The position numbers and the translations under genes are program-made. This document shows positions 1 through 5,846 of a stretch of 47,887 nt of DNA, one piece after another; position 1 is the stretch's first letter; every line of letters begins with the position of its first letter. The notes under the pieces were generated by a model. The model ran no database searches and was not told the DNA's origin. It saw only the letters and a list, made by a program, of their open reading frames with translations. Source of the stretch: CAIZIN01 sp964483025 (GTDB lineage: Bacteria; Patescibacteriota; Minisyncoccia; Phycocordibacterales; CAIZIN01). The stretch spans positions 1 through 47,887 of the forward strand of contig CAYZZT010000001.1 of assembly GCA_964483025.1 (NCBI GenBank), in the 5' to 3' direction.

Positions 1-63
1 CAGACTAAATTCCAATCTGTTCTTCAAAACCAACAAACCAACCCCAACACCCCAACTACCACC

Positions 64-279
64 ATGAAAGAAAACACTGTATACGCGCTTAAGCTCATTG
101 GATGCATCTTGCTCGGATTCACCTTAGCCTTCGTCGCAATGGCACCCAGAATATGGGCAGCGAGGGAATCGCTCAACGAGATTCGGGCGAAAAGGGAAAT
201 CTTTGAACAGATCAAAAAGGAGGATGAGAAATTCCGCAAGGAACTACGCGAATCCTTTCGTTCTGACAAGGTGAAATAG
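64..279 (+). CDS. small single-pass membrane protein with coiled coil
   Basis: 71 aa, family not recognised. Residues about 8-28 form one hydrophobic segment. The remainder (about 34-66) is highly charged, alternating K/E/R, and looks like a cytoplasmic helix or short coiled coil. The 60 bases before the ATG are almost free of G and rich in CA, with no Shine-Dalgarno, so the leader is probably unstructured; the gene at 1586 has a similar leader. The stop codon is followed after 13 bases by a pseudoknot (293-317) and a hammerhead ribozyme (320-370), so the mRNA 3' end is probably made by ribozyme cleavage. Membrane topology is inferred; function unknown. Confidence 0.6.
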   Translation: MKENTVYALKLIGCILLGFTLAFVAMAPRIWAARESLNEIRAKREIFEQIKKEDEKFRKELRESFRSDKVK

Positions 280-292
280 TGGTAAACCTACT

Positions 293-317
293 AGGTTCTC
301 GATTAACCTTAAAATCG
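293..317 (+). ncRNA. H-type pseudoknot, copy 1
   Basis: Stem 1 is AGGTT (293-297) with AACCT (305-309). Stem 2 is CGATT (300-304) with AATCG (313-317). The stems interlock as a classical H-type pseudoknot. The copy at 3125-3150 keeps stem 1 and changes stem 2 to GAGTT/AACTC, so three base pairs change on both sides. It ends two bases before the first hammerhead ribozyme and 13 bases after a stop codon. A 3'-end stability or processing element is the simplest reading (inference). Confidence 0.75.
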
Positions 318-319
318 TA

Positions 320-370
320 TCTGTCGGCAAGTGTGTACTTGTCCTGATGAGTCAAAAATGACGAAACAGA
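320..370 (+). ncRNA. hammerhead ribozyme 1 (type III)
   Basis: All hammerhead core parts are present in order: stem III strand TCTGT (320-324), cleavage residue C325, stem I 326-343 (GGCAAG/CTTGTC, loop TGTGTA), CTGATGA (344-350), stem II 351-362 (GTCA/TGAC, AAAA loop), GAAA (363-366) and the closing stem III strand ACAGA (366-370). Predicted self-cleavage is between 325 and 326. The open helix is stem III, hence type III. The same stem I loop occurs in the copies at 1065 and 3151. Confidence 0.92.
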
Positions 371-399
371 CCAGATCTTTAATAAAAACAGAAAATTCC

Positions 400-1000
400 T
401 TGCACCAAACCCTGTGCTCACCCCTTCGACAACCTCGCAAAAAAATATTGAGGATCAGGTGGGCTCAGGATTTGGTGCAGGGAGTTGTTGCGACCCCAGA
501 GCACGGAGTGAATAATTTGGGGTGCGGACTCCAAACAAGGGGGAATCGGCGGATTCTTCGGCTCAAGACTGGTAGCTCTTCAAATGGATACACTGGTCAC
601 CGCATGGGAAAAGCCATACACACGAGTTAGGTTTTGTAGGTGGTTGGAGGCTCTAACGCAAGAGCCGTCCGAGAACTGCTTACGAAACCCTGTGATGAGG
701 CAATTTCATGACTGCCTTTTCGATCACAGACTTTATTCTCCCAAAGAGGAAGGGGGAAGTCCCTCTTGTTAACTTGGCAAACCCAGGGGTCTTGTGTCGA
801 ATCAAGATCTCATCGCAACACATTTTCTTGGGTTCCGAAATCCAAGAAAATATTTTCAAAAAAACCGTGGCCTACGTCATCGTAAACGGGCTCGTGATGT
901 CTCTTCCGGAGTATCGCGAGTACGTTCGGAGCAAGTAATTGCTTCGTGGCCTGCTCCCATCGTGAGATGGAAAGCCGAGGTAGAGAAAACTACCTTGTGA
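400..1000 (+). ncRNA. candidate large structured RNA between ribozymes 1 and 2
   Basis: Only short overlapping reading frames occur here, none protein-like. Helices visible by eye include a ~12-pair helix joining TGCACCAAA (~408-420) to TTTGGTGCA (~470-482), GGCTCT/AGAGCC (~648-666), CTGTGAT/ATCACAG (~690-728), CTTGG/CCAAG (~827-849), CCATC-GTGA-GATGG with a GNRA tetraloop (~957-970) and GGTAG/CTACC (~980-995). Nested long-range helices with GNRA loops suggest an ornate large RNA. Cleavage by both flanking ribozymes would release a 744-nt RNA (326-1069). GOLLD, ROOL, OLE or HEARO membership is untested. Confidence 0.5.
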
Positions 1001-1041
1001 ACAGAAATTTCAACTACTCAATCGAGTACTTGCAATAAATC

Positions 1042-1062
1042 ACGGATAGATTTTCTATCCGT
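1042..1062 (+). other. hairpin before ribozyme 2
   Basis: ACGGATAG (1042-1049) pairs perfectly with CTATCCGT (1055-1062) over a five-base loop and ends two bases before ribozyme 2. It occupies the place the pseudoknots take before ribozymes 1 and 3, so it may also protect the new 3' end after cleavage. Confidence 0.6.
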
Positions 1063-1064
1063 TA

Positions 1065-1113
1065 CTGTCTCGAAGTGTGTACTTCGACTGATGAGCTTAA
1101 AAAAGCGAAACAG
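1065..1113 (+). ncRNA. hammerhead ribozyme 2 (type III)
   Basis: Stem III CTGT/ACAG (1065-1068 with 1110-1113), cleavage residue C1069, stem I 1070-1087 (TCGAAG/CTTCGA, loop TGTGTA), CTGATGA (1088-1094), stem II GCTT-AAAA-AAGC (1095-1106) and GAAA (1107-1110). Compared with copy 1, stems I and II differ in sequence but stay paired, so folding is conserved rather than the bases alone. Stem III is only four pairs, so activity may depend on the loop I-loop II contact. Confidence 0.92.
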
Positions 1114-1119
1114 ACCCTA

Positions 1120-1530
1120 AACAGCTAAAACTGTTGGGCAAGAAAGTTCTTTAAAATAACAGCTGTAACTCGTCTGTACATGAGAGTGTTTTTATAAACA
1201 TTCTCACGTGCAGGCGAGTGTAGCGCCATAGCATGTGTACTGTGATTAAACATTGTTTTGGTTCATCAAATCGATGAAAACCAAAGCTGTGTACAACCAT
1301 CACACTTTCGACATACCACCAAAAGCATAAACCAGATTAGATAGCAGTCGCTCGAACCCGTCGAGAGCCAACGATTGTTTCATATCTTTTAGTTATGTGA
1401 ATAGGTAGAAGGACCCAAAAACGGTCCGGGTATGTCATGACTCTGAAGGAGAAGGGGACAGTAAGCCTCTTATAAGAGTTATGGAGAGGGCTTGTAGAGC
1501 ATTGGTTGCTCGCTTGTCTAATCTGCTACA
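1120..1530 (+). ncRNA. candidate structured RNA downstream of ribozyme 2
   Basis: No protein-like frame. A long hairpin spans about 1167-1222, with an outer ~12-pair helix (CTCGTCTGTA with TGCAGGCGAG) and an inner 10-pair helix GAGAGTGTTT/AAACATTCTC. Others are TTTGGTT/AACCAAA with inner CATC/GATG (~1258-1288), GGACC/GGTCC (~1411-1427), GAGC/GCTC (~1497-1511) and a long-range helix GACATACC (~1311) with GGTATGTC (~1429). The block ends about 55 bases before the gene at 1586, so it could be a long leader or an independent RNA. Confidence 0.42.
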
Positions 1531-1585
1531 CACTAATTTTTTTCTTTTGCAAAGTTAAAATCTAACCAAACCAAAACCAAAAACT

Positions 1586-1921
1586 ATGGCCTATTACAGC
1601 ACATTCATATTCCAGTTACCTGGCTGTCCCGAGATTCATTTGAGTACTCGGTACGACATAATTCAGGAGTTCGACCAATGTCGCGGTTTTGGTGGAGGAA
1701 GGATTGCTTTCAAGCCCTTCTATAAACCTAGTCGTCGCATGTGCACGAGCCTGAATTGGGGTGGAGGCAAATCTCCGAGGGTGAAGCTGACTAAAAATCA
1801 GCGGAGAAAGATTCAAACCTTTCTCAAGGTGTTCTACCTCAAGGGTATTCACCACATTCCTCGGAAATACCGAAAGTTCGTAAAGAACGACGGTGTCTTC
1901 CCCCAAGAGTGTCTCCGCTAG
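1586..1921 (+). CDS. hypothetical basic protein
   Basis: 111 aa, not recognised. The protein is basic (many K/R, aromatic-rich), with a Gly-rich stretch near residues 32-36 and WGGGK near 58-62; there is no membrane segment or signal peptide. A basic protein beside structured RNAs could bind RNA, but no known RNA-binding motif is visible. The leader is A/C-rich without a Shine-Dalgarno, like the gene at 64. The opposite-strand frame (1616-1984) is less plausible because it has no leader or terminator. Start chosen at the first ATG after the A/C-rich leader. Confidence 0.5.
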   Translation: MAYYSTFIFQLPGCPEIHLSTRYDIIQEFDQCRGFGGGRIAFKPFYKPSRRMCTSLNWGGGKSPRVKLTKNQRRKIQTFLKVFYLKGIHHIPRKYRKFVKNDGVFPQECLR

Positions 1922-1990
1922 GTGCTCTGGGATTGATTGCCTCCACGAGGCAACGGCAAATAATTCGTGGGAGTAGTGAAGCATTTCACT

Positions 1991-2013
1991 GGAGAATAAT
2001 TAAAATATTCTCC
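1991..2013 (+). terminator. terminator-like hairpin after the gene at 1586
   Basis: GGAGAATA pairs with TATTCTCC over a seven-base loop. There is no strong T tract, but it is followed directly by the CAATTGAGTTC leader element, the same order as at 2760-2799. Confidence 0.45.
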
Positions 2014-2016
2014 TCT

Positions 2017-2066
2017 CAATTGAGTTCGTCACATGGTGTGGTGGATTCATAGAGAAGTTCTTTAAA
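2017..2066 (+). promoter_or_regulatory. covarying leader element, copy 1
   Basis: CAATTGAGTTC (2017-2027) opens a hairpin (2022-2048) whose 12 pairs all form if G-U is allowed, followed by ATAGAGAAGTTCTTTAAA. Copy 2 at 2789-2836 has the same flanks but a different, still paired, stem. It lies 19 bases before the start of the gene at 2085. It may be a 5' UTR regulatory RNA, or the AGAAGTTCTTTAAA part may be a promoter. Confidence 0.55.
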
Positions 2067-2084
2067 ACAAACAAGAGTAAATAT

Positions 2085-2684
2085 ATGAAGACCACACTTA
2101 CATCAGACCGTCTTATCGATTTTTTATTCCTTCTAAGAAAAAAAGGAGTAACTCCAGAAGTATTTGAGAAGTGTTTGGAGAGTAGAATTCTAAACGATGT
2201 GTTCAATCCGGAAGCAAAACTCACGAGCCGTGATGCTTGGCGAGTTGCCTTGGGCTTAGGCAGATATACTTTCATCGTTGACTATAGTATGTCCCTAAGT
2301 AAGATGCTTTTGGATGTTGGTGGATACTGGAACCACGTCGATCGTGATATCAACTCAATAAACTTTCCTATAGTAGGTGAAGGAATTATTGAATATGAGT
2401 TTAGAATTTTCCGGCCACGGGTAAAGACTAGTATGGAGTTGGAAAAAGTGATTAAGCTCATAAAAAGCGAAGACAAACGAAATCCTTGGGGGCCAGCAAA
2501 GATTGAGCATCTTATTGCTTTTGGTGGAAAATTTCCTGAAAAACAACTCAAAGGCAACATTGTCGCTCCTAGCCCGGTTAATATTCATGGAAAGTCAGTA
2601 ATGGTTTTACTTGCGGACGAGCAGGATGTAGACGGGATGATCGATGAACGCTCCATTGAGGTTTGTGGTTGTGACGCCCGCTAG
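2085..2684 (+). CDS. hypothetical soluble protein
   Basis: 199 aa, not recognised. The N-terminal half has repeated short helices (residues 1-90); the middle carries a strand-rich segment (about 100-125), and the C-terminus is acidic with a Cys pair (VCGC) near the end. No membrane segment or catalytic signature is visible. ATG 2085 follows the covarying leader element and has no clear Shine-Dalgarno. It lies between ribozymes 2 and 3 with the genes at 1586 and 2883, so all three could share one ribozyme-bounded transcript (1070-3158). Confidence 0.6.
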   Translation: MKTTLTSDRLIDFLFLLRKKGVTPEVFEKCLESRILNDVFNPEAKLTSRDAWRVALGLGRYTFIVDYSMSLSKMLLDVGGYWNHVDRDINSINFPIVGEGIIEYEFRIFRPRVKTSMELEKVIKLIKSEDKRNPWGPAKIEHLIAFGGKFPEKQLKGNIVAPSPVNIHGKSVMVLLADEQDVDGMIDERSIEVCGCDAR

Positions 2685-2759
2685 TCTGGAAGCCCTAGTT
2701 ACCTTGCGGTTCGTAAAGCCAAGCCTTTAGTTTCGTAGTCGGGAATAAAAAATCTTTTT

Positions 2760-2786
2760 AGCACTTTTTCAAAAGTAAAAAGTGCT
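2760..2786 (+). terminator. strong hairpin after the gene at 2085
   Basis: AGCACTTTTT pairs perfectly with AAAAAGTGCT (10 bp). Only TT follows, so it is either a weak intrinsic terminator or an mRNA end protector. It is followed at once by CAATTGAGTTC as at 1991-2027. Confidence 0.55.
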
Positions 2787-2788
2787 TT

Positions 2789-2836
2789 CAATTGAGTTCT
2801 CAAAATGGTTTGAGAGTTCATAGAGAAGTTCTATAA
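2789..2836 (+). promoter_or_regulatory. covarying leader element, copy 2
   Basis: CAATTGAGTTC (2789-2799), a hairpin GAGTTCTCAAA/TTTGAGAGTTC (2794-2819), then ATAGAGAAGTTCTATAAA. Flanks match copy 1; the stem differs but stays complementary, indicating selection on RNA structure. Confidence 0.55.
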
Positions 2837-2838
2837 AT

Positions 2839-2896
2839 TTTTGTGTATCCATAGTAAGAATGTTTAATTAAATTTTTTTACTATGGATACACAAAA
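2839..2896 (+). promoter_or_regulatory. 19-bp hairpin enclosing the start codon of the gene at 2883
   Basis: Positions 2839-2857 are perfectly complementary to 2878-2896 over a 20-base loop. The ATG (2883-2885) and codons 2-4 lie inside the stem. In the folded RNA the start would be hidden, suggesting translational control by unfolding, or by a ribosome loading before the hairpin forms. Confidence 0.6.
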
Positions 2897-3104
2897 CCAA
2901 AAAGGGGAAAACGCCACCCCGAATTACAAGTTGGCGTTCGTGCTTCTCGCAGTATTTTTTGCAGGGCAGGTGACTGGGTATTTTGCCCATGATCATCCTC
3001 CGGTGAAGAAACCAGCTGAAGTGAATCCTACCCACTTCGATTCTTATTACGAGGATTACGAAGATGGGTACGAAGCTCCTCTTTCGCCCGATGAGGTGAT
3101 TTAG
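2883..3104 (+). CDS. small membrane protein with acidic tail
   Basis: 73 aa, not recognised. Residues about 16-35 form one transmembrane segment. The external or cytoplasmic tail is Pro-, Asp/Glu- and Tyr-rich (EDYEDGYEAP-like). The architecture resembles the gene at 64 (short tail, one helix, charged tail), and both are followed by a pseudoknot plus hammerhead ribozyme. The start codon lies inside a 19-bp hairpin, and no Shine-Dalgarno is seen. Function unknown. Confidence 0.6.
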   Translation: MDTQNQKGENATPNYKLAFVLLAVFFAGQVTGYFAHDHPPVKKPAEVNPTHFDSYYEDYEDGYEAPLSPDEVI

Positions 3105-3124
3105 GGGATGGTAGTAAATCTACC

Positions 3125-3150
3125 AGGTTTGAGAGTTAACCTTAAAACTC
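3125..3150 (+). ncRNA. H-type pseudoknot, copy 2
   Basis: AGGTT (3125-3129) with AACCT (3138-3142), interlocked with GAGTT (3133-3137) and AACTC (3146-3150). Relative to copy 1 (293-317), stem 2 has three compensatory pair changes. It abuts ribozyme 3 with no gap and starts 20 bases after a stop codon. A small GGTAG/CTACC hairpin precedes it. Confidence 0.78.
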
Positions 3151-3205
3151 TTTCTGTCTCGAAGTGTGTACTTCGGCTGATGATTCCGAAAGGATGAAAC
3201 AGAAA
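3151..3205 (+). ncRNA. hammerhead ribozyme 3 (type III)
   Basis: Stem III TTTCTGT/ACAGAAA (seven pairs), cleavage residue C3158, stem I 3159-3176 (TCGAAG/CTTCGG, loop TGTGTA), CTGATGA (3177-3183), stem II TTCC-GAAA-GGAT (3184-3195) and GAAA (3196-3199). The stem II pair next to the core is T-T instead of the usual G-C, which could slow cleavage; the long stem III may compensate. Confidence 0.9.
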
Positions 3206-3234
3206 CAGTTCATTGAAAAGCTTGCAAAAGCATG

Positions 3235-3280
3235 GATACAGCCAAAAGTATTTAATTATTTAAATTCTTCTGGCTGTATC
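3235..3280 (+). other. hairpin after ribozyme 3
   Basis: GATACAGCCA (3235-3244) is perfectly complementary to TGGCTGTATC (3271-3280), and the AT-rich interior can pair further. It could terminate transcription or structure the leader of the gene at 3363. Confidence 0.5.
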
Positions 3281-3362
3281 TACCGGGTGGTAAATATAGT
3301 TAACGTTGGTCCAATCGTAAAAACAGGACTCGTATAGCGATAACGTCACCGCTTTGTTCATT

Positions 3363-3857
3363 GTGAAAAATAATCTGATTGCGTTCTACAAAACTATCCT
3401 TGCTTACCTCATTATCGACATCGAGTTTGATAACACAATTTCGGTAATTCTGGATCTTTTCAGGAAATCATCTCCGTCATGGGAGGCGACTGAGGAGAGC
3501 ATTCGGAAACTCCAAGAATGTGTTAATTATCCATCTTTGGTTGAAGATGATAGTGATTGGTCAACCACATTGAATGATTTTATCAAATCGGCATTCAAGG
3601 ATCTTTCGATTCTAAAGAATCCCGAAGCGATGGAGCTCTTTGATGAGTTGGCCAAAAAGTGTCTTCCGACTTTTCGGCACGGTGAAGACATGTTCATCTG
3701 GGCACGTACTATCAAAGAGCGCGTGGGTGGCAGTGCTGTCATCGTGCTCCACGTGAGCGATCTCGAAAGATTTCGCAAGATCATCGAGGAGCATGACCTC
3801 GTGGATGGTTCAACTGAGTGTTACACTCTTGAAGAGTGCATTCAGCTCGGGTCATGA
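3363..3857 (+). CDS. hypothetical soluble protein
   Basis: About 164 aa from GTG 3363 (TTG 3354 in the same frame is the alternative; neither has a clear Shine-Dalgarno). Helical, acidic, no membrane segment, family not recognised. The C-terminal third contains a possible strand-helix-strand (AVIVLHVSDLERF) followed by a charged helix. It is the last gene of the ribozyme block and is followed by an intrinsic terminator at 3891. Codon and base composition match the genes upstream and are less AT-rich than comM downstream, consistent with a shared accessory origin (inference). Confidence 0.55.
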   Translation: MKNNLIAFYKTILAYLIIDIEFDNTISVILDLFRKSSPSWEATEESIRKLQECVNYPSLVEDDSDWSTTLNDFIKSAFKDLSILKNPEAMELFDELAKKCLPTFRHGEDMFIWARTIKERVGGSAVIVLHVSDLERFRKIIEEHDLVDGSTECYTLEECIQLGS

Positions 3858-3890
3858 ACCCAAACGCTTTGAAGAACGGCGTACAACTTC

Positions 3891-3919
3891 AACCCCGACT
3901 ATTAATTTAGTTCGGGGTT
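3891..3919 (+). terminator. intrinsic terminator
   Basis: AACCCCGA (3891-3898) pairs with TCGGGGTT (3912-3919), followed by a T-rich run. It closes the ribozyme-bearing block. Confidence 0.8.
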
Positions 3920-3944
3920 TTATTTTAATAAATGTTTTGATCAT

Positions 3945-4078
3945 AGATTCTCGCATTCGCAAGAATGACAGAAAGGAGGAAATTTATTTTTAAATTTTAA
4001 CAAAATAACCTGGATCCCCGCATTCGCGAGGACGACACAAAATATAGTCATGAATACATTCCTTATTTTGTGTCGTTT
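3945..4078. repeat. dispersed REP arms plus stem-loop element (member i)
   Basis: Two GGATCCCCGCATTCGCGAGG-type arms (3945-3974, 4012-4036). Next comes a 12-bp stem CGACACAAAATA (4033-4044) with its complement (4064-4075) over the conserved 19-base loop TAGTCATGAATACATTCCT. Related stem-loops occur at 26198, 28035, 37761 and 37850. Confidence 0.7.
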
Positions 4079-4109
4079 TTAATTTGAAACGTGGTACAAT
4101 TATTTCATT

Positions 4110-5699
4110 ATGAGTTTCGCAAAAGTTTTTTCTGCGCAAACGGTACTACTGAAACCGCACATTATTAATATTGAAATTGACCTTTCAAAAGGTTTATATA
4201 CTTTTTCATTAATCGGGCTTGCAAGTAAAGAAGTCGATGAAGCAAAAGACAGAGTGGGTGCCGCAATAAAAAATTCTGGCTACACAAGTCCCAAACAAAA
4301 AAATCAAAAAATTGTTGTTTCTCTTGCACCGGCTGATATAAAAAAAGAAGGACCACTTTTTGATGTTCCTATCGCCCTTGCATATCTTATTGCATCCGGT
4401 GATATTAAATTTAATCCAGATAAAAAATTATTTATTGGCGAGCTTGCTCTTGATGGAAGTGTACGACCTGTGCGAGGAGTTTTGCCAATTGTGAAATTTG
4501 CTAAAGATCAAAATTTTTCTGAAGTTTATGTTCCTTCGGAAAATGCCGAGGAGGCACTTTTGGTGGAAGGAATTGATGTCTACGGAATTTCAAATTTGAA
4601 AGAATTGATTGACCATTTGAATGAGAGAAATATTGATTTGGACGATGAAGGTACGGAAGAAGATTTTGTAAATAAAAAACTTTCACCACTTGAAAGAATT
4701 AAAAATGATTTATTGACTGGTGAAAATATTTTGGAAGTTGATGTTGATTTTGCTGATGTGAAAGGAAATGAAACTGCAAAAAGAGGATTAGAAATCGCAG
4801 CAGCGGGGGGACATAATATTTCTATGTGGGGGCCACCGGGTACAGGGAAGACAATGTTGGCAAGAGCATTTCGACATTTACTCCCAGAACTTTCTTTGGA
4901 TGAACAACTCGAAGTTACGAGCATACATTCTGTGGCCGGTGCGCTTCACAATTCTTTGGTAAAAGTTCCCCCGTTTCGAGCACCTCATCATACATCATCT
5001 TATGTATCACTTGTGGGCGGTGGAACTATTCCAAAACCTGGCGAAGTGACTCTCGCACATAAAGGTGTTTTATTTTTAGATGAATTTCCTGAATTTGAAA
5101 CAAGAGTGATAGATGCCCTAAGACAACCCCTAGAAGACAGAGTGGTCACTGTTTCACGAGCAAAAGGTTCGGCAAATTTTCCCGCACAATTTATTTTAGT
5201 TGCTGCGATGAACCCTTGTCCTTGTGGAAATTTTCAATCACGAGACAAAGAATGTATTTGCTCACCAATAGTGATTTCAAGATATCAAAGAAAAATTTCT
5301 GGGCCAATTGTTGATCGTATTGATATGTGGGTAGAAGTGAGTAAGGTGAAACACGGGGAGCTGATGGAAAAAGCAAATGGCGAGAATACAAATGATGTAA
5401 GAAAGAGAGTTGTGAAAGCTCGTGATATACAGAGCAAAAGATTTGCAGAAAAAAAATTGAAAATAAAAACGAACGGCGAAATGAATTCAAGAAATGTAAT
5501 TGCTTGTGCAAATTTATCTGAATCAGCAAAAAAGATTTTAGATCTTTCTGCAAATAAAATTGGGCTATCAGCACGAGGGTATCACAGGGTGGTGAAGCTC
5601 GGAAGAACTATTGCAGATTTAGCAGAAAGTAATGATATAAATGATGCACATATTTTAGAAGCACTTCAGTATAGACCAAAATCTTTTTCTAGTTTTTGA
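4110..5699 (+). CDS. comM: ComM/YifB-like magnesium-chelatase-family AAA ATPase
   Basis: 529 aa, full length. The N-terminal ChlI-like domain (about 1-190) carries the SLAPADIKKEGPLFDVPIAL region. The AAA+ core has Walker A GPPGTGKT (about 241-248), the family signature FRAPHHTSS, Walker B LFLDEF (about 322-328) and MNPCPCG, typical of the Mg-chelatase domain. ComM is a hexameric helicase that promotes branch migration of DNA taken up by transformation, which fits the pilus and ComEC genes further along. The last 27 bases are half of a 23-bp perfect inverted repeat. Start chosen at the conserved MSFAKVFSAQ. Confidence 0.93.
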   Translation: MSFAKVFSAQTVLLKPHIINIEIDLSKGLYTFSLIGLASKEVDEAKDRVGAAIKNSGYTSPKQKNQKIVVSLAPADIKKEGPLFDVPIALAYLIASGDIKFNPDKKLFIGELALDGSVRPVRGVLPIVKFAKDQNFSEVYVPSENAEEALLVEGIDVYGISNLKELIDHLNERNIDLDDEGTEEDFVNKKLSPLERIKNDLLTGENILEVDVDFADVKGNETAKRGLEIAAAGGHNISMWGPPGTGKTMLARAFRHLLPELSLDEQLEVTSIHSVAGALHNSLVKVPPFRAPHHTSSYVSLVGGGTIPKPGEVTLAHKGVLFLDEFPEFETRVIDALRQPLEDRVVTVSRAKGSANFPAQFILVAAMNPCPCGNFQSRDKECICSPIVISRYQRKISGPIVDRIDMWVEVSKVKHGELMEKANGENTNDVRKRVVKARDIQSKRFAEKKLKIKTNGEMNSRNVIACANLSESAKKILDLSANKIGLSARGYHRVVKLGRTIADLAESNDINDAHILEALQYRPKSFSSF

Positions 5700-5723
5700 G
5701 AAACTAGAAAAAGATTTTGGTCT
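5673..5723. repeat. 23-bp perfect inverted repeat across the comM stop
   Basis: Positions 5673-5695 are exactly complementary to 5701-5723 over the loop TTGAG. The left arm encodes the last comM codons. It may act as a 3' hairpin, or it may be a recent template-switch copy. Confidence 0.75.
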
Positions 5724-5726
5724 AAG

Positions 5727-5835
5727 AATTATGAATTAAGAATTAGGAATTATGAAGAAAATGCCTGACCCGAAGGGTCAGGCATTTTCATGTATTAAAT
5801 TTATTCTTAATTCATAATTCCTAATTCTTAATTCT
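5727..5835. repeat. GAATTA-type repeats around a bidirectional terminator
   Basis: Short runs built from GAATTATGAATTAAG-like units lie at 5727-5755 and, inverted, at 5803-5834. Between them AAATGCCTGACC pairs with GGTCAGGCATTT (5758-5787), a strong hairpin usable by comM and by the convergent protease gene. The same units recur at 21723-21831. Confidence 0.7.
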
Positions 5836-5846
5836 AGCCTTTTTTG

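Noticed and set aside
331..1000. Four overlapping plus-strand frames as small genes
   Set aside because: They overlap each other and ribozyme 1, have no leader signals, odd composition, and the stretch is better explained by RNA helices.
374..1060. Group I or group II intron
   Set aside because: No domain V-like hairpin with its AGC triad, no recognisable P7 core, and no intron-encoded protein.
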